A stretch of 64,000 bases of DNA from JAFKKS01 sp039808325 (GTDB lineage: Bacteria; Pseudomonadota; Alphaproteobacteria; Rhizobiales; Xanthobacteraceae): contig JBDHSU010000006.1 of the NCBI GenBank assembly GCA_039808325.1, positions 1-64,000 of the forward strand, written 5' to 3'. The notes under the pieces were generated by a model, which made no database searches, was not told the DNA's origin, and worked only from the letters and a program-made list of their open reading frames with translations. A program made the translations under genes and the position numbers. Positions 53,994 to 62,519 of the stretch are shown here, in pieces; the stretch's first letter is position 1; each line of letters opens with the position of its first letter.

Positions 53994-54351
53994 GTCAGTG
54001 GTATACCATCAGCATACCACATTGATTGTCAACTGCCCGAAATGCGCGGCATTGCACGTTCGGGCGCATGCATCATGAAGCGGCATCCTTCCGCTCGGCT
54101 CCGTCGCGCGAAAGCAAACGGATCACGAACGCGGCCCTCCCGAGACGCGTTCGCGACCAGGCATTGGGCGGCAAAATGCTGCGAGACGCGCCAGCGGCAT
54201 CGGCACACCTGCGCTCTGCACGCTATGCGCGCGAAGTTTCGTGTTTGCGTTTCCCCGAGAGTGGCGCCGGCGGGGCGATGAACGAGCGCGGTTGACTTGA
54301 AACTTTTTTCGCGCCGGAATGCGCGCTATCGCAAGCTCGAGGATACCCAAA
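53994..54351. promoter_or_regulatory. Divergent promoter region between the GntR/Aap and M28/Dpp operons
   Basis: This 358-base gap should hold promoters for two long divergent operons. Its left end has the GntR operator TGGTATACCA and a second ATACCA half-site. Its right end has a T-rich stretch (AACTTTTTTC at 54301-54310) and CGAGGATACC before the M28 start. I see no gene in it. Confidence 0.5.
53999..54008. promoter_or_regulatory. GntR (FCD) operator TGGTATACCA
   Basis: TGGTATACCA is a perfect 10-base palindrome and matches the TGGT-N2-ACCA pattern used by FCD-type GntR regulators such as UxuR. It lies six bases upstream of the GntR start codon. A second half-site, ATACCA, follows at 54014-54019. 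Confidence 0.7.
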
Positions 54352-56109
54352 ATGTCGGAGAAAGACGTCGTCGATGCTGTGTCGGCGGATGCAGTGCGCG
54401 CTCATGTCGAACATATCACGACGAACATTCCGTCCCGCCTCGCGGGCTCTGCCAACGGCAAGCGCATGGCCGAATATAGCGCCGCGGCGCTTTCGAAAGC
54501 GGGCGTCTCCGCCGAAGTTTTCGAGATGCCCGGACTGGTCAGTTTTCCGCAACAAGCCGAGATGCGGGTTCTCGCGCCCACAGAAATTTCCATTGAGGCC
54601 AACACATTGGGGCACAGCGTCCCGACATTGGCCGACGGCCTTGCAGGCGAATTGATCGACGTCGCCTCCGGCGCCTTCAAGGAATACGAAGGCAAGGACG
54701 CGACAGGCAAGATCACGCTATCGGAGCTGTCCTACCACCCGGCCCGCCACGAGAAGCAGCGCATCTCCGCCATCATGGGCGCGACCGGATGCGTCATGAT
54801 GAATTGGGGACATCCTGAAAATACCGCGGTGCCTTTCGGATCTGTGAAGCCGGCTTGGGGCAATCCGACGCCCGAGACCTTCAAGACCGAAATGGCAACG
54901 CTGCCATGCATCGGCATCGCGCGGACCGCCGGCTTGAAGCTGCGCGAGATGCTCAAGGCCGGGCCGGTGCGCGTCTGGATGCGCGCCAATGTCGAGAACG
55001 GCTGGCGTCCGGTGCAGATCACGATCGGCGAGATCAAAGGCAAGACCGAGGACTTCGTCGTGGTCGGCGGCCATCAGGATTCCTGGCCCGGTCCGCAAGC
55101 GACGGACAACGCCGCCGGCAACGCCTGTATCATGGAACTGGCGCGCGTTTTCAATCAGCATCGCGACAAGTTGCGCCGCGGCCTCGTATGCGGGTTCTGG
55201 ACCGGCCATGAGACCGGCACCATGATCGGCTCTTCCTGGTACGTCGATCGCAACTGGGACCGGTTGCGCGAGCACGCCGTCGCCTACCTGCAGATCGACC
55301 AGCCGGCTTGCGCCGGCACGACGCGATGGAGCGCCGGCTCCAACGTCGAACTCAAGCGCTTTCATCAGGCCGTGGAAAAACGCATCCTTGGCGAGCGGCC
55401 GGCGATATGGCGCCGCGCCGCCAAGAACGGCGACGCTTCCTTCTTCGGCCTCGGTGTCCCGATGATCGCGGCGCAAGGCGCCTATACCGAGGACGAACTC
55501 AAGAAAACCGCGCTGGCGAACCTCGGCTGGTGGCACCACTCGATCGAGAACACGATCGACAAGCTCGACTTCAAGTTCATGGCCGACCATCTGCGCGTTT
55601 ATGCCGCTTACTTGTGGGAACTTTGCACGGCGATTGTGCTTCCGTTCGAATATGGCAACGTCGCGGACCAGTTCATCGAGCGCCTCGACCAATTGGCGCC
55701 GGGCGCCGAATCGACGGGCCTCGCCGGCGCCGCCGAGCGGGCCCGCGCCTTCAAAGAAGCCGCGACGCGACTCGACAAGGCGAGCGAGGAATGGCGCGCG
55801 CGCTACGCCAAGGGCGAGAAGAACGAAGCGGCCGCGGAGCACCTCAACGCCTGCATGAAGAAGCTCTCGCGCATGCTGGTGCCGCTGGCGAGCACGGCCA
55901 AGGGCACCTATGGGCACGACGCCTACGGCTATACGCCGCAAGGCACGATGATTCCGTCGCTGTATGATGCGCAGGAATTCGCGCGGCTGAAGGACGGCGA
56001 GGCGCGGTGGATGCTGGAGACGCAGCTCGTGCGCGCGCGCAATCGCGTCGCCGATGCCCTGGACGACAGCCGCCGCCTCATCGATGATACGCTTGCCGGA
56101 CTGGCGTAA
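54352..56109 (+). CDS. M28 family peptidase-like protein with PA domain, non-canonical active site
   Basis: This protein has 585 residues from the ATG at 54352, no signal peptide and the same layout as the protein at 33815-35530. The PA domain lies around residues 90-200 (EYEGKDATGKITLSE). M28 ligands H241 and D252 (GGHQDSWPGPQATDN), D316 and H396 (WWHHSIENTID) are in place. The catalytic pair normally Glu-Glu reads W283-T-G-H286-E287-T-G, so the bridging glutamate is kept but the catalytic base is histidine. It is the first gene of the peptide-importer operon, which fits hydrolysis of an imported peptide or amide in the cytoplasm. Confidence 0.77.
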   Translation: MSEKDVVDAVSADAVRAHVEHITTNIPSRLAGSANGKRMAEYSAAALSKAGVSAEVFEMPGLVSFPQQAEMRVLAPTEISIEANTLGHSVPTLADGLAGELIDVASGAFKEYEGKDATGKITLSELSYHPARHEKQRISAIMGATGCVMMNWGHPENTAVPFGSVKPAWGNPTPETFKTEMATLPCIGIARTAGLKLREMLKAGPVRVWMRANVENGWRPVQITIGEIKGKTEDFVVVGGHQDSWPGPQATDNAAGNACIMELARVFNQHRDKLRRGLVCGFWTGHETGTMIGSSWYVDRNWDRLREHAVAYLQIDQPACAGTTRWSAGSNVELKRFHQAVEKRILGERPAIWRRAAKNGDASFFGLGVPMIAAQGAYTEDELKKTALANLGWWHHSIENTIDKLDFKFMADHLRVYAAYLWELCTAIVLPFEYGNVADQFIERLDQLAPGAESTGLAGAAERARAFKEAATRLDKASEEWRARYAKGEKNEAAAEHLNACMKKLSRMLVPLASTAKGTYGHDAYGYTPQGTMIPSLYDAQEFARLKDGEARWMLETQLVRARNRVADALDDSRRLIDDTLAGLA

Positions 56110-56133
56110 GGGACACTGGGCACACAAACGCCG

Positions 56134-56862
56134 ATGCGCATCCTCTACCAACTCACCAGTCCGATGGACAAAACCATCGGGCCGCAAGAGGTGGAGCGCC
56201 GGCGCGCCGTGCTGCAAAGCTACGCGGCGCAAGGAACGACCGTCGCGGTCGAGCCGACCGCGCGGGGGCCCGCGGCCATCGAGAGCGCGTATGACGCCGC
56301 GATCGTGGTGCCCGAACTGCTGCGCCTCGCGCCCGACGCGGAAGCACGCGGCTTCGACGCCGTCATCATCGGGTGCTTCAGCGATCCGGGCATCGAAGCG
56401 CTGCGCGAAACCCGCAAGATGGCGGTCATCGGCCCCGGCGCCGCTTCCTTTCACCTCGCCGCGCAGCTCGGCACGCGCCTGACATTGCTGACGCCCGCGG
56501 GGCGCGGCCTGGGCCGCGTCGCGGCGCGGCTGCGCTCGCTTGCGCTCGATCCGCTGCTGGCCTCCGTGCGCGGCATCGGCCTTTCGGTCATGGACCTCGC
56601 GCAACAGAAGCCGGGCGCCTTGGACAAGGCCGCCAACGCCGCCCGCACCGCGGTGGCGGAAGATCGGGCCGATGTCCTCGTGCTCGGCTGCATGAGCATG
56701 GCGTTCCTGCCGGGCATCTGCGAGGATTTGAGCGAGCGCGTCGGAGTGCCGGTGGTGAACCCCGTCCTCGCGGCGCTGAAAACAGCGGAGACTCTGGTCG
56801 GCATGAAGCTTGCACAAAGCAAGGCCGCCTATCCGCAACCCAAGGAACAAGTCGTCATCTAG
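56134..56862 (+). CDS. Asp/Glu/hydantoin racemase family protein
   Basis: This 242-residue protein has the two-cysteine active site of the family: C81 in IGCFSDPG and C186 in LGCMSMAF. These act as paired acid/base in racemisation of aspartate, glutamate, hydantoins or allantoin. The N-terminal MRILYQLTSP resembles the hydantoin-racemase branch. It follows the M28 gene by 24 bases and precedes the peptide importer, suggesting that the imported substrate contains D-amino acids or is racemised during breakdown. Confidence 0.8.
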   Translation: MRILYQLTSPMDKTIGPQEVERRRAVLQSYAAQGTTVAVEPTARGPAAIESAYDAAIVVPELLRLAPDAEARGFDAVIIGCFSDPGIEALRETRKMAVIGPGAASFHLAAQLGTRLTLLTPAGRGLGRVAARLRSLALDPLLASVRGIGLSVMDLAQQKPGALDKAANAARTAVAEDRADVLVLGCMSMAFLPGICEDLSERVGVPVVNPVLAALKTAETLVGMKLAQSKAAYPQPKEQVVI

Positions 56863-56910
56863 CGAGCAATCAATACGCTGGCCGCAATGGCCGCATCGGA
56901 GGGAAGCGCA

Positions 56911-58509
56911 ATGTCGTTCTGGAGCAAACTGACGGGCGCCGTCGCGATCGTCGCCGTCGCCTCACTGATACCGCAAGCACGGATACCGCTTGCACACGCC
57001 GCGCAGCCGGGCACGTTGGTCACCGGGGACAATCTGCCGGCAAACCTCGACCCGCATCAGATCTTCGACGTTCCGATGCAGCTCTACAGCCTCAACGAAT
57101 ACGACAACCTCTATCGTTACGAGGGGAACCCGCCGGAACTGAAGCCATGGCTTGCGGAGTCCTATACGGTCTCGCCGGACGGGCTGACCTATGAGTTCAA
57201 GCTGCGGCACGGCGCCAAGTTCCACGACGGCAGCGAGATCACCGCCGACGACGTGGTCTACAGCTTCAAGCGCGTGCTCGCGCTCGGCAAGGGGCCGTCA
57301 GGCGCGTTCAAGCCGGTGCTCAAGCCCGACAACGTGACCGCGCCGGATAAATACACGGTCAAATTCGTTCTCGACCATGCCTACGCCCCGTTCCTCTCGG
57401 CTGTTCCGATTGTGATGGTGGTCAATCAGAAAATCCTGAAGGAGCACGATAAGAACAACGACTGGGGCGCCGCCTGGCTCGGCTCGAACGGCGCGGGATC
57501 GGGAGCCTACATCCTCGACGCGTCGACCTATCGGCCGCTCGAACGGGTCGATCTGAAGCAGAACCCCGCGCATTTCAAAGGCTGGAGCGACAATCCGCAA
57601 GCGCCGAAGGAAGTGCAGATCATCCCGACGCGCGAAACGTCGACGCGCGTTCTCGCCCTGCTGAAGGGCTCCGTCGATATGACGGACAGCTATCTGCCGA
57701 CCGATCAAGTCGAGCGCATTCAGAAGGCCAAGGGCGTGCATATCGAGAAGCACACCTCGATGCGCGTGTTCGTGCTGCGCATGAACAACTCCAAGCCGCC
57801 GCTCGACAACATCAACATGCGCAAATGCCTCGCGCACGCCTTCAACTATGACGGCTTCATCACGGAGATTCTCAAAGGTTATGCGGTGCGCAATCCCGCA
57901 CCGATGCCGAATATCCTCTGGGGTTATCCGAAGGACGTGAAAGGCTACGACTACGACCTGAAGAAAGCCAAGGCCTTCTGCGACAAGGCGAAGGCGGAAG
58001 GCGCGCCGACCACCCGACCGATCGAAATCCACATCCAGTCACAGCTCGAACAAACGAACCAGGCCGCGCAACTGCTGCAAAGCGATCTCTCGCAGATCGG
58101 CATCAACCTGAAGATCGTCAGCGACACCTGGGCCAACATCACGACCAACACGGCGAAGGCTGACACCACGCCCGACATGTGGGTGCACTGGGTGTCGACC
58201 TACTTCGTCGACCCCGAGAACTGGGTCGGCCAAATGTACGACAGCCAGTTTCATGGAACCTGGAAGGCATCCTCCTGGTACAAGAATCCGAAGGTCGACG
58301 AGCTGCTGAGAAAGGCCCGCTCGGTGACGGACCAGAAGGAGCGCCAGCCGCTCTACGAGGAGGCGACACGATTGATCGTCGCCGACAGCCCCGACATCTG
58401 GGTCTACAACACCGTCGAATTGCGGGGCGTGACCGACCGAGTGAAGGGCTTCCGCTTCTCGCCGGTCGGCTCCGGCGGCGAGATGCGCTGGATCCAGCTC
58501 GCCAATTGA
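56911..58509 (+). CDS. Peptide ABC transporter, periplasmic binding protein (DppA/OppA type)
   Basis: This 532-residue family 5 solute-binding protein has a Sec signal peptide ending near HAAQP. Typical features are SLNEYDNLYRYEG, LAESYTVSPDGLTYEFKLRHGAKFHDG, ITADDVVYSFKR and DNINMRKCLAHAFNYDGF. GGAGGGAAGCGCA lies just before the ATG at 56911; an earlier in-frame ATG at 56887 would lack a proper signal start. Two hairpins follow the stop. The family binds di- and oligopeptides, nickel or opines, so peptide is the most likely but not the only ligand. Confidence 0.84.
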   Translation: MSFWSKLTGAVAIVAVASLIPQARIPLAHAAQPGTLVTGDNLPANLDPHQIFDVPMQLYSLNEYDNLYRYEGNPPELKPWLAESYTVSPDGLTYEFKLRHGAKFHDGSEITADDVVYSFKRVLALGKGPSGAFKPVLKPDNVTAPDKYTVKFVLDHAYAPFLSAVPIVMVVNQKILKEHDKNNDWGAAWLGSNGAGSGAYILDASTYRPLERVDLKQNPAHFKGWSDNPQAPKEVQIIPTRETSTRVLALLKGSVDMTDSYLPTDQVERIQKAKGVHIEKHTSMRVFVLRMNNSKPPLDNINMRKCLAHAFNYDGFITEILKGYAVRNPAPMPNILWGYPKDVKGYDYDLKKAKAFCDKAKAEGAPTTRPIEIHIQSQLEQTNQAAQLLQSDLSQIGINLKIVSDTWANITTNTAKADTTPDMWVHWVSTYFVDPENWVGQMYDSQFHGTWKASSWYKNPKVDELLRKARSVTDQKERQPLYEEATRLIVADSPDIWVYNTVELRGVTDRVKGFRFSPVGSGGEMRWIQLAN

Positions 58510-58515
58510 GCGGAC

Positions 58516-58546
58516 GGCGGCGGCGGCCCTCGACGTCGCCGCCGCC
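58516..58546 (+). other. GC-rich hairpin after the binding-protein gene
   Basis: GGCGGCGGCG pairs perfectly with CGCCGCCGCC around an 11-base loop and is followed by TTTCTT. It sits seven bases after the binding-protein stop. It may partly terminate transcription or protect the upstream message, giving more binding protein than permease. Confidence 0.55.
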
Positions 58547-58565
58547 TTTCTTGAATCTTGCGCGT

Positions 58566-58587
58566 TGCGGCCCGCCTGCGGGCCGCA
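58566..58587 (+). other. Second hairpin in the dppA-dppB gap
   Basis: TGCGGCCCGC and GCGGGCCGCA pair at 10 of 10 positions with a two-base gap. It lies 45 bases before the permease start. Confidence 0.5.
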
Positions 58588-58631
58588 TTCATTGAAAGTT
58601 CGATCGGCAGCGGGTTTAGGAATCGCCAGGC

Positions 58632-59642
58632 ATGCTTCGTTTCATTCTCCGCCGTGTACTACTTGCGATTCCCTCGCTGTTCGGCCTGCTCGTCCTGACG
58701 TTTTTCCTGGTGCGCGTGGTGCCTGCCGATCCGGCGACTGCGCTGGCGGGCGAGAACGCGACGCCGGCCCAGATTGCCGCCATTCGCCACGAATATGGGT
58801 TCGACCAGCCGCTCTATAAGCAATTCGTCGTCTATCTCGGGCAGGTCGCGCGCTTCGATTTCGGCGAGAGCGCCTATTCGCGCCGCCCCGTGTCGCTCGA
58901 TATCAAGCAACGGTTGCCGGCGACGCTCGAACTCACCATCGCGTCGCTTCTTCTCGGGACGTTCCTCGGCATTCCGCTGGGAACGATAGCGGCCGTCTAT
59001 CACAACCGATGGCCGGACATCACGCTACGCATTCTTTCCGTCGCCGGCGTCGCCATCGCCGCCTTCTGGTTCGCGATCGAGCTGCAACTCCTTTTCTCGA
59101 TGGAGCTCGACTGGCTGCCACTACGCGGACGTCTCAGCAGTTCGATCGACGCGCCGCCAATCGTGACCGGCTTCATGCTGGTCGACAGTCTTGTCGCCGG
59201 CCGGTGGGATGCGTTCACGGACGCCCTGCACCATCTGATCCTACCGGCGATAACGCTCTCGCTCGGAGGGCTGGCGACGATCGCACGCTTCACGCGCGCC
59301 GGCGTGCTGGAAACCCTGCAGCGCGACTTCGTGACCTACGCACGCGCGCAGGGCGTCCCGAGCCATGTCTTGATCTGGAAATATGTGCTGAAGAATTCCA
59401 TCGTCGCCGCCCTGACGCAGATCGGTCTTCTGTTCGGCGGCCTCATCGCCGGCGCCGTCGTCGTCGAGACGATCTTCGACTGGCCGGGCATCGGTTTCTA
59501 CACGGTGCAGGCCATTCTCACCGCCGATTACAAGGTCATCCTTGGCGTCACGGTCGTCATCGGCATCATCTACGCCGCCGTCAATATTCTGGTCGATCTC
59601 GTCCATGGGCTCGTCGACCCGCGGCTGCGGGAACAGCTCTGA
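58632..59642 (+). CDS. Peptide ABC transporter, permease 1 (DppB type)
   Basis: This 336-residue inner-membrane permease begins MLRFILRRVLLAIPSLFGLLVLTFFLVR, the standard DppB N-terminus, and has six hydrophobic segments. The docking region FTRAGVLETLQRDFVTYARAQGVP and GAVVVETIFDWPGIGFY are family hallmarks. Its TGA overlaps the next start by one base (TGATG), so translation is coupled. Confidence 0.87.
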   Translation: MLRFILRRVLLAIPSLFGLLVLTFFLVRVVPADPATALAGENATPAQIAAIRHEYGFDQPLYKQFVVYLGQVARFDFGESAYSRRPVSLDIKQRLPATLELTIASLLLGTFLGIPLGTIAAVYHNRWPDITLRILSVAGVAIAAFWFAIELQLLFSMELDWLPLRGRLSSSIDAPPIVTGFMLVDSLVAGRWDAFTDALHHLILPAITLSLGGLATIARFTRAGVLETLQRDFVTYARAQGVPSHVLIWKYVLKNSIVAALTQIGLLFGGLIAGAVVVETIFDWPGIGFYTVQAILTADYKVILGVTVVIGIIYAAVNILVDLVHGLVDPRLREQL

Positions 59643-60481
59643 TGCTGGTCCTGAAGAAATTCGCCAAGGACAAGCCCGCGGTTCTCGGCCTCATCATCGT
59701 GCTGATCGTCATCTTCGTGGCGATCCTCGCGCCCCTGCTCGCGCCTTATCCGGGGGACGTCTCGGCATCGCATCTTCTCCGCCGGCTGAAACCGCCGACC
59801 TGGGCTTACCCCTTCGGCAGCGACAATCTCGGCCGCGACATCTTCTCCCGCGTGATCCTCGGCACACGCGGCGCCCTCATGATCGCGACGACCGTCGTCG
59901 GTCTTGCGATGGTCATCGGCGTCCCGCTCGGGCTGATCGGCGGCTACTATACCGGCTGGGGTTCCGAGTTCATCATGCGCGTCACCGACATGTTCCTGGC
60001 GGTGCCGCAATTGATCCTCGCGCTGGCATTGGCGCAACTGATGACGCCGAGCATCGAAAGCGCGATGCTCGCCTTGACGCTGACCTACTGGCCGTTCTTC
60101 ACGCGCATCGTCTACGCCGAAACGCGGCGGCTGAAAAACGCGCTGTTCATCGACGCCTTGCAGTGCATGGGAGCAAGCGTGCCGCGCATTCTCTTCCTGC
60201 ACATCCTGCCGAACTGCATTTCCTCCATCATCGTGCGCGCGACCATCGGCATGGGCTTTACGATCCTGATGGCGGCCGTTCTCGGCTTTCTCGGCATGGG
60301 CGCGACGCCGCCCGACCCCGACTGGGGCCTCGCCATCTCGGAAAGCCGGCAGTATCTGCCAGATTCCTGGTGGTTCGCAACGTTCCCCGGCCTTGCGATC
60401 TTCTTCACCGTGCTGGGCTTCAACATGCTCGGCGACGGCCTGCGCGATATCGTCGACCCGCGCCTGAGGCGTTCCCGGTGA
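59642..60481 (+). CDS. Peptide ABC transporter, permease 2 (DppC type)
   Basis: This 279-residue inner-membrane permease starts at the overlapping ATG 59642. The family patterns are YPFGSDNLGRDIFSRVILGTRGAL near residue 57, FIDALQCMGASVPRILFLHILPN in the docking loop and GMGATPPDPDWGLAISESRQYL. It pairs with the DppB-type permease and overlaps the first ATPase by four bases (GTGA). Confidence 0.87.
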   Translation: MLVLKKFAKDKPAVLGLIIVLIVIFVAILAPLLAPYPGDVSASHLLRRLKPPTWAYPFGSDNLGRDIFSRVILGTRGALMIATTVVGLAMVIGVPLGLIGGYYTGWGSEFIMRVTDMFLAVPQLILALALAQLMTPSIESAMLALTLTYWPFFTRIVYAETRRLKNALFIDALQCMGASVPRILFLHILPNCISSIIVRATIGMGFTILMAAVLGFLGMGATPPDPDWGLAISESRQYLPDSWWFATFPGLAIFFTVLGFNMLGDGLRDIVDPRLRRSR

Positions 60482-61482
60482 GCGCGCCGCTGCTCGATAT
60501 CCAGACCATGCGCCTGTCCGTGAAGACGGACGAAGGCACGGCGCAGATTCTGGATCACGTCACCTTGACCCTGCCGCGCGGCCGCATCCTCGGCCTGGTC
60601 GGAGAGTCCGGTTGCGGCAAGTCCACATTGGTGCGCGCGGTGCTCGGCATTCTGCCGCGCGGCGCGTCGGTGGACAGCGGCCGCATCCTCTTCGAGAACG
60701 AGGACCTTCTGCGTCTCAGCGAGCAGGAGTTGGCGAAGCGGATACGCGGCAGCCGCATCGGCTTCATTCCGCAAGACCCCTATCTCGCTCTCAACCCGGT
60801 GTTCACGGTCGGCGACCAATTGCTGTCGGTGATGCGCTGGCACGCGCCGGCGCCGCCCGGCGTGACGGGCAAGCGAGCGCGCATGCGGCATCATCGCGCC
60901 CGGCTTGTCGAGCTCCTTCGCCGCGTGCAAATTCCCGAGCCGGAAGCCGTGCTCGACCGTTACCCGCACCAGTTCTCCGGCGGCCAGCGCCAACGCCTGA
61001 TGATCGCGGGCGCGCTCGCCTGCAATCCTCGCCTCGTGATTGCGGACGAGCCGACCACCGCACTCGACGTCACCACGCAGTTGCAGATTCTCAAGCTCTT
61101 GAAGTCGCTGGTCGCCGAGTTCGATATTTCCATGCTGTTCGTCACGCACGATTTCGGCGTCGTCGCGCAGCTCTGCGACGACATCACCGTGATGTATGCC
61201 GGACAGACGGTCGAAAGCGGGCCGACGGCCGCCGTGCTGGCCGACCCGCAACACCCCTACACGCAGGCGCTTCTCGCCTGCCACCCCGATCGCGCGCAAT
61301 CGCTTCTCGGCATTCCCGGGCGCGTTCCGTCGCCGCTCAACGCGCCACCCGGCTGCCGTTACGCGCCGCGCTGCCCGCACGCGATCGACGAATGCACGCG
61401 TCGCGCGCCGCATTTCGCGCAAACGGGAGCGGGACACCTCGTCAACTGCCGCCTCGCGGAAACGCGGCCGGAGGCGGCATGA
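60478..61482 (+). CDS. Peptide ABC transporter, ATP-binding protein 1 (DppD type)
   Basis: This 334-residue ATPase starts at a GTG overlapping the permease stop. Walker A GESGCGKST is at residues 42-50, followed by the signature FSGGQRQR, Walker B LVIADEP and VTHDFGVVAQLCD. The C-terminus has the oligopeptide-family cysteine pattern GCRYAPRCPHAIDEC. It probably forms a heterodimer with the following ATPase. Confidence 0.87.
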   Translation: MSAPLLDIQTMRLSVKTDEGTAQILDHVTLTLPRGRILGLVGESGCGKSTLVRAVLGILPRGASVDSGRILFENEDLLRLSEQELAKRIRGSRIGFIPQDPYLALNPVFTVGDQLLSVMRWHAPAPPGVTGKRARMRHHRARLVELLRRVQIPEPEAVLDRYPHQFSGGQRQRLMIAGALACNPRLVIADEPTTALDVTTQLQILKLLKSLVAEFDISMLFVTHDFGVVAQLCDDITVMYAGQTVESGPTAAVLADPQHPYTQALLACHPDRAQSLLGIPGRVPSPLNAPPGCRYAPRCPHAIDECTRRAPHFAQTGAGHLVNCRLAETRPEAA

Positions 61483-62519
61483 GCAACGGCTCCGCGATCC
61501 TCGACGCACGCGACGTCGTCGTACTGCTCGGCGGACAGAAGCGCTGGCTCCGCCCGGTCGTCCCGCCGGTGCGCGCGGTCGCCGGCGTGTCTCTCGCGTT
61601 GCGCCGCGGCGAGACACTCGGACTCGTCGGCGAATCCGGCTGCGGGAAATCGACGCTCGGGCGAACCCTTCTCGGCATCCAGCGCGAGAGCAGCGGCACG
61701 ATCCTGCTCGACGGCCACGACGTCGGCGGCCAGCCTCCGTCGCGCGCGCGCGTCCTGCGTCGCGCCATCCAGTACGTGCACCAGGACGCCGGCGCCGCGC
61801 TCGATCCGTGGTGGAGCATCGGAGGCCTCCTCGAGGAGGCCATGATCATCCAGGGCATGGGCGACAAGGCGACGCGGCAGGCCAAGGTCGACGAGATGCT
61901 GCTCGCCGTCGGTCTCGATGCCTCCTTCAAGCCCCGCTATGTTCACGAGCTCTCCGGCGGCCAACTGCGACGCGTGACGCTGGCACGCATCCTCGTGCTC
62001 GAGCCGCGCATCATCATTCTCGACGAGCCGACGTCCGGCCTCGACCTGTCGGTGCAGGCGACCGTGCTCAATCTGCTCGCCGACCTCAAAGCGCGGATGC
62101 AGCTCACGTATCTGTTCATCTCGCACGATCTCTCGGTCGTCGCGCGCATGTGCGATCGCGTGGCCATCATGTATCTCGGGCGGATCGTCGAGATCGCTGC
62201 CGCCGACAAGGTCTTTGCCAAGCCGCGCCACCCCTATACGCGGGCGCTGCTCGCCGCGGCGCCGAGCCTGGAGCCGGGCGCACAGATCGGCGGCGGCATG
62301 ATCGAGGGCGAGCCGCCAAACCCGCGTAATCTGCCCAGCGGATGCGCGTTTCGTACGCGCTGCCCCTACGCGATCGCGGCATGTGCGGAGGCGGTGCCGG
62401 AACTCGCGCCGACCGACGACGACATGCATCAGGTGGCGTGCATCCGCTGGAAGGACGTCGCGGCCGATGAGGTTGCCTCACGCGCGCCTCTCCCCTCCGA
62501 AGCGCAGGTGACGACATGA
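61479..62519 (+). CDS. Peptide ABC transporter, ATP-binding protein 2 (DppF type)
   Basis: This 346-residue ATPase starts at an ATG overlapping the first ATPase stop. It has Walker A GESGCGKST, the signature LSGGQLRR, Walker B IIILDEP and the switch histidine in FISHDLSVVARMCD. The C-terminal pattern GCAFRTRCPYAIAAC is the oligopeptide-family cysteine motif. The signature has Leu-Arg where Gln-Arg is usual, a small deviation. Confidence 0.86.
   Translation: MSNGSAILDARDVVVLLGGQKRWLRPVVPPVRAVAGVSLALRRGETLGLVGESGCGKSTLGRTLLGIQRESSGTILLDGHDVGGQPPSRARVLRRAIQYVHQDAGAALDPWWSIGGLLEEAMIIQGMGDKATRQAKVDEMLLAVGLDASFKPRYVHELSGGQLRRVTLARILVLEPRIIILDEPTSGLDLSVQATVLNLLADLKARMQLTYLFISHDLSVVARMCDRVAIMYLGRIVEIAAADKVFAKPRHPYTRALLAAAPSLEPGAQIGGGMIEGEPPNPRNLPSGCAFRTRCPYAIAACAEAVPELAPTDDDMHQVACIRWKDVAADEVASRAPLPSEAQVTT

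Noticed and set aside
54718..56850. Open frame of 710 codons on the minus strand
   Set aside because: It runs across the M28 and racemase genes on the opposite strand and has low-complexity basic composition with no recognisable motif.
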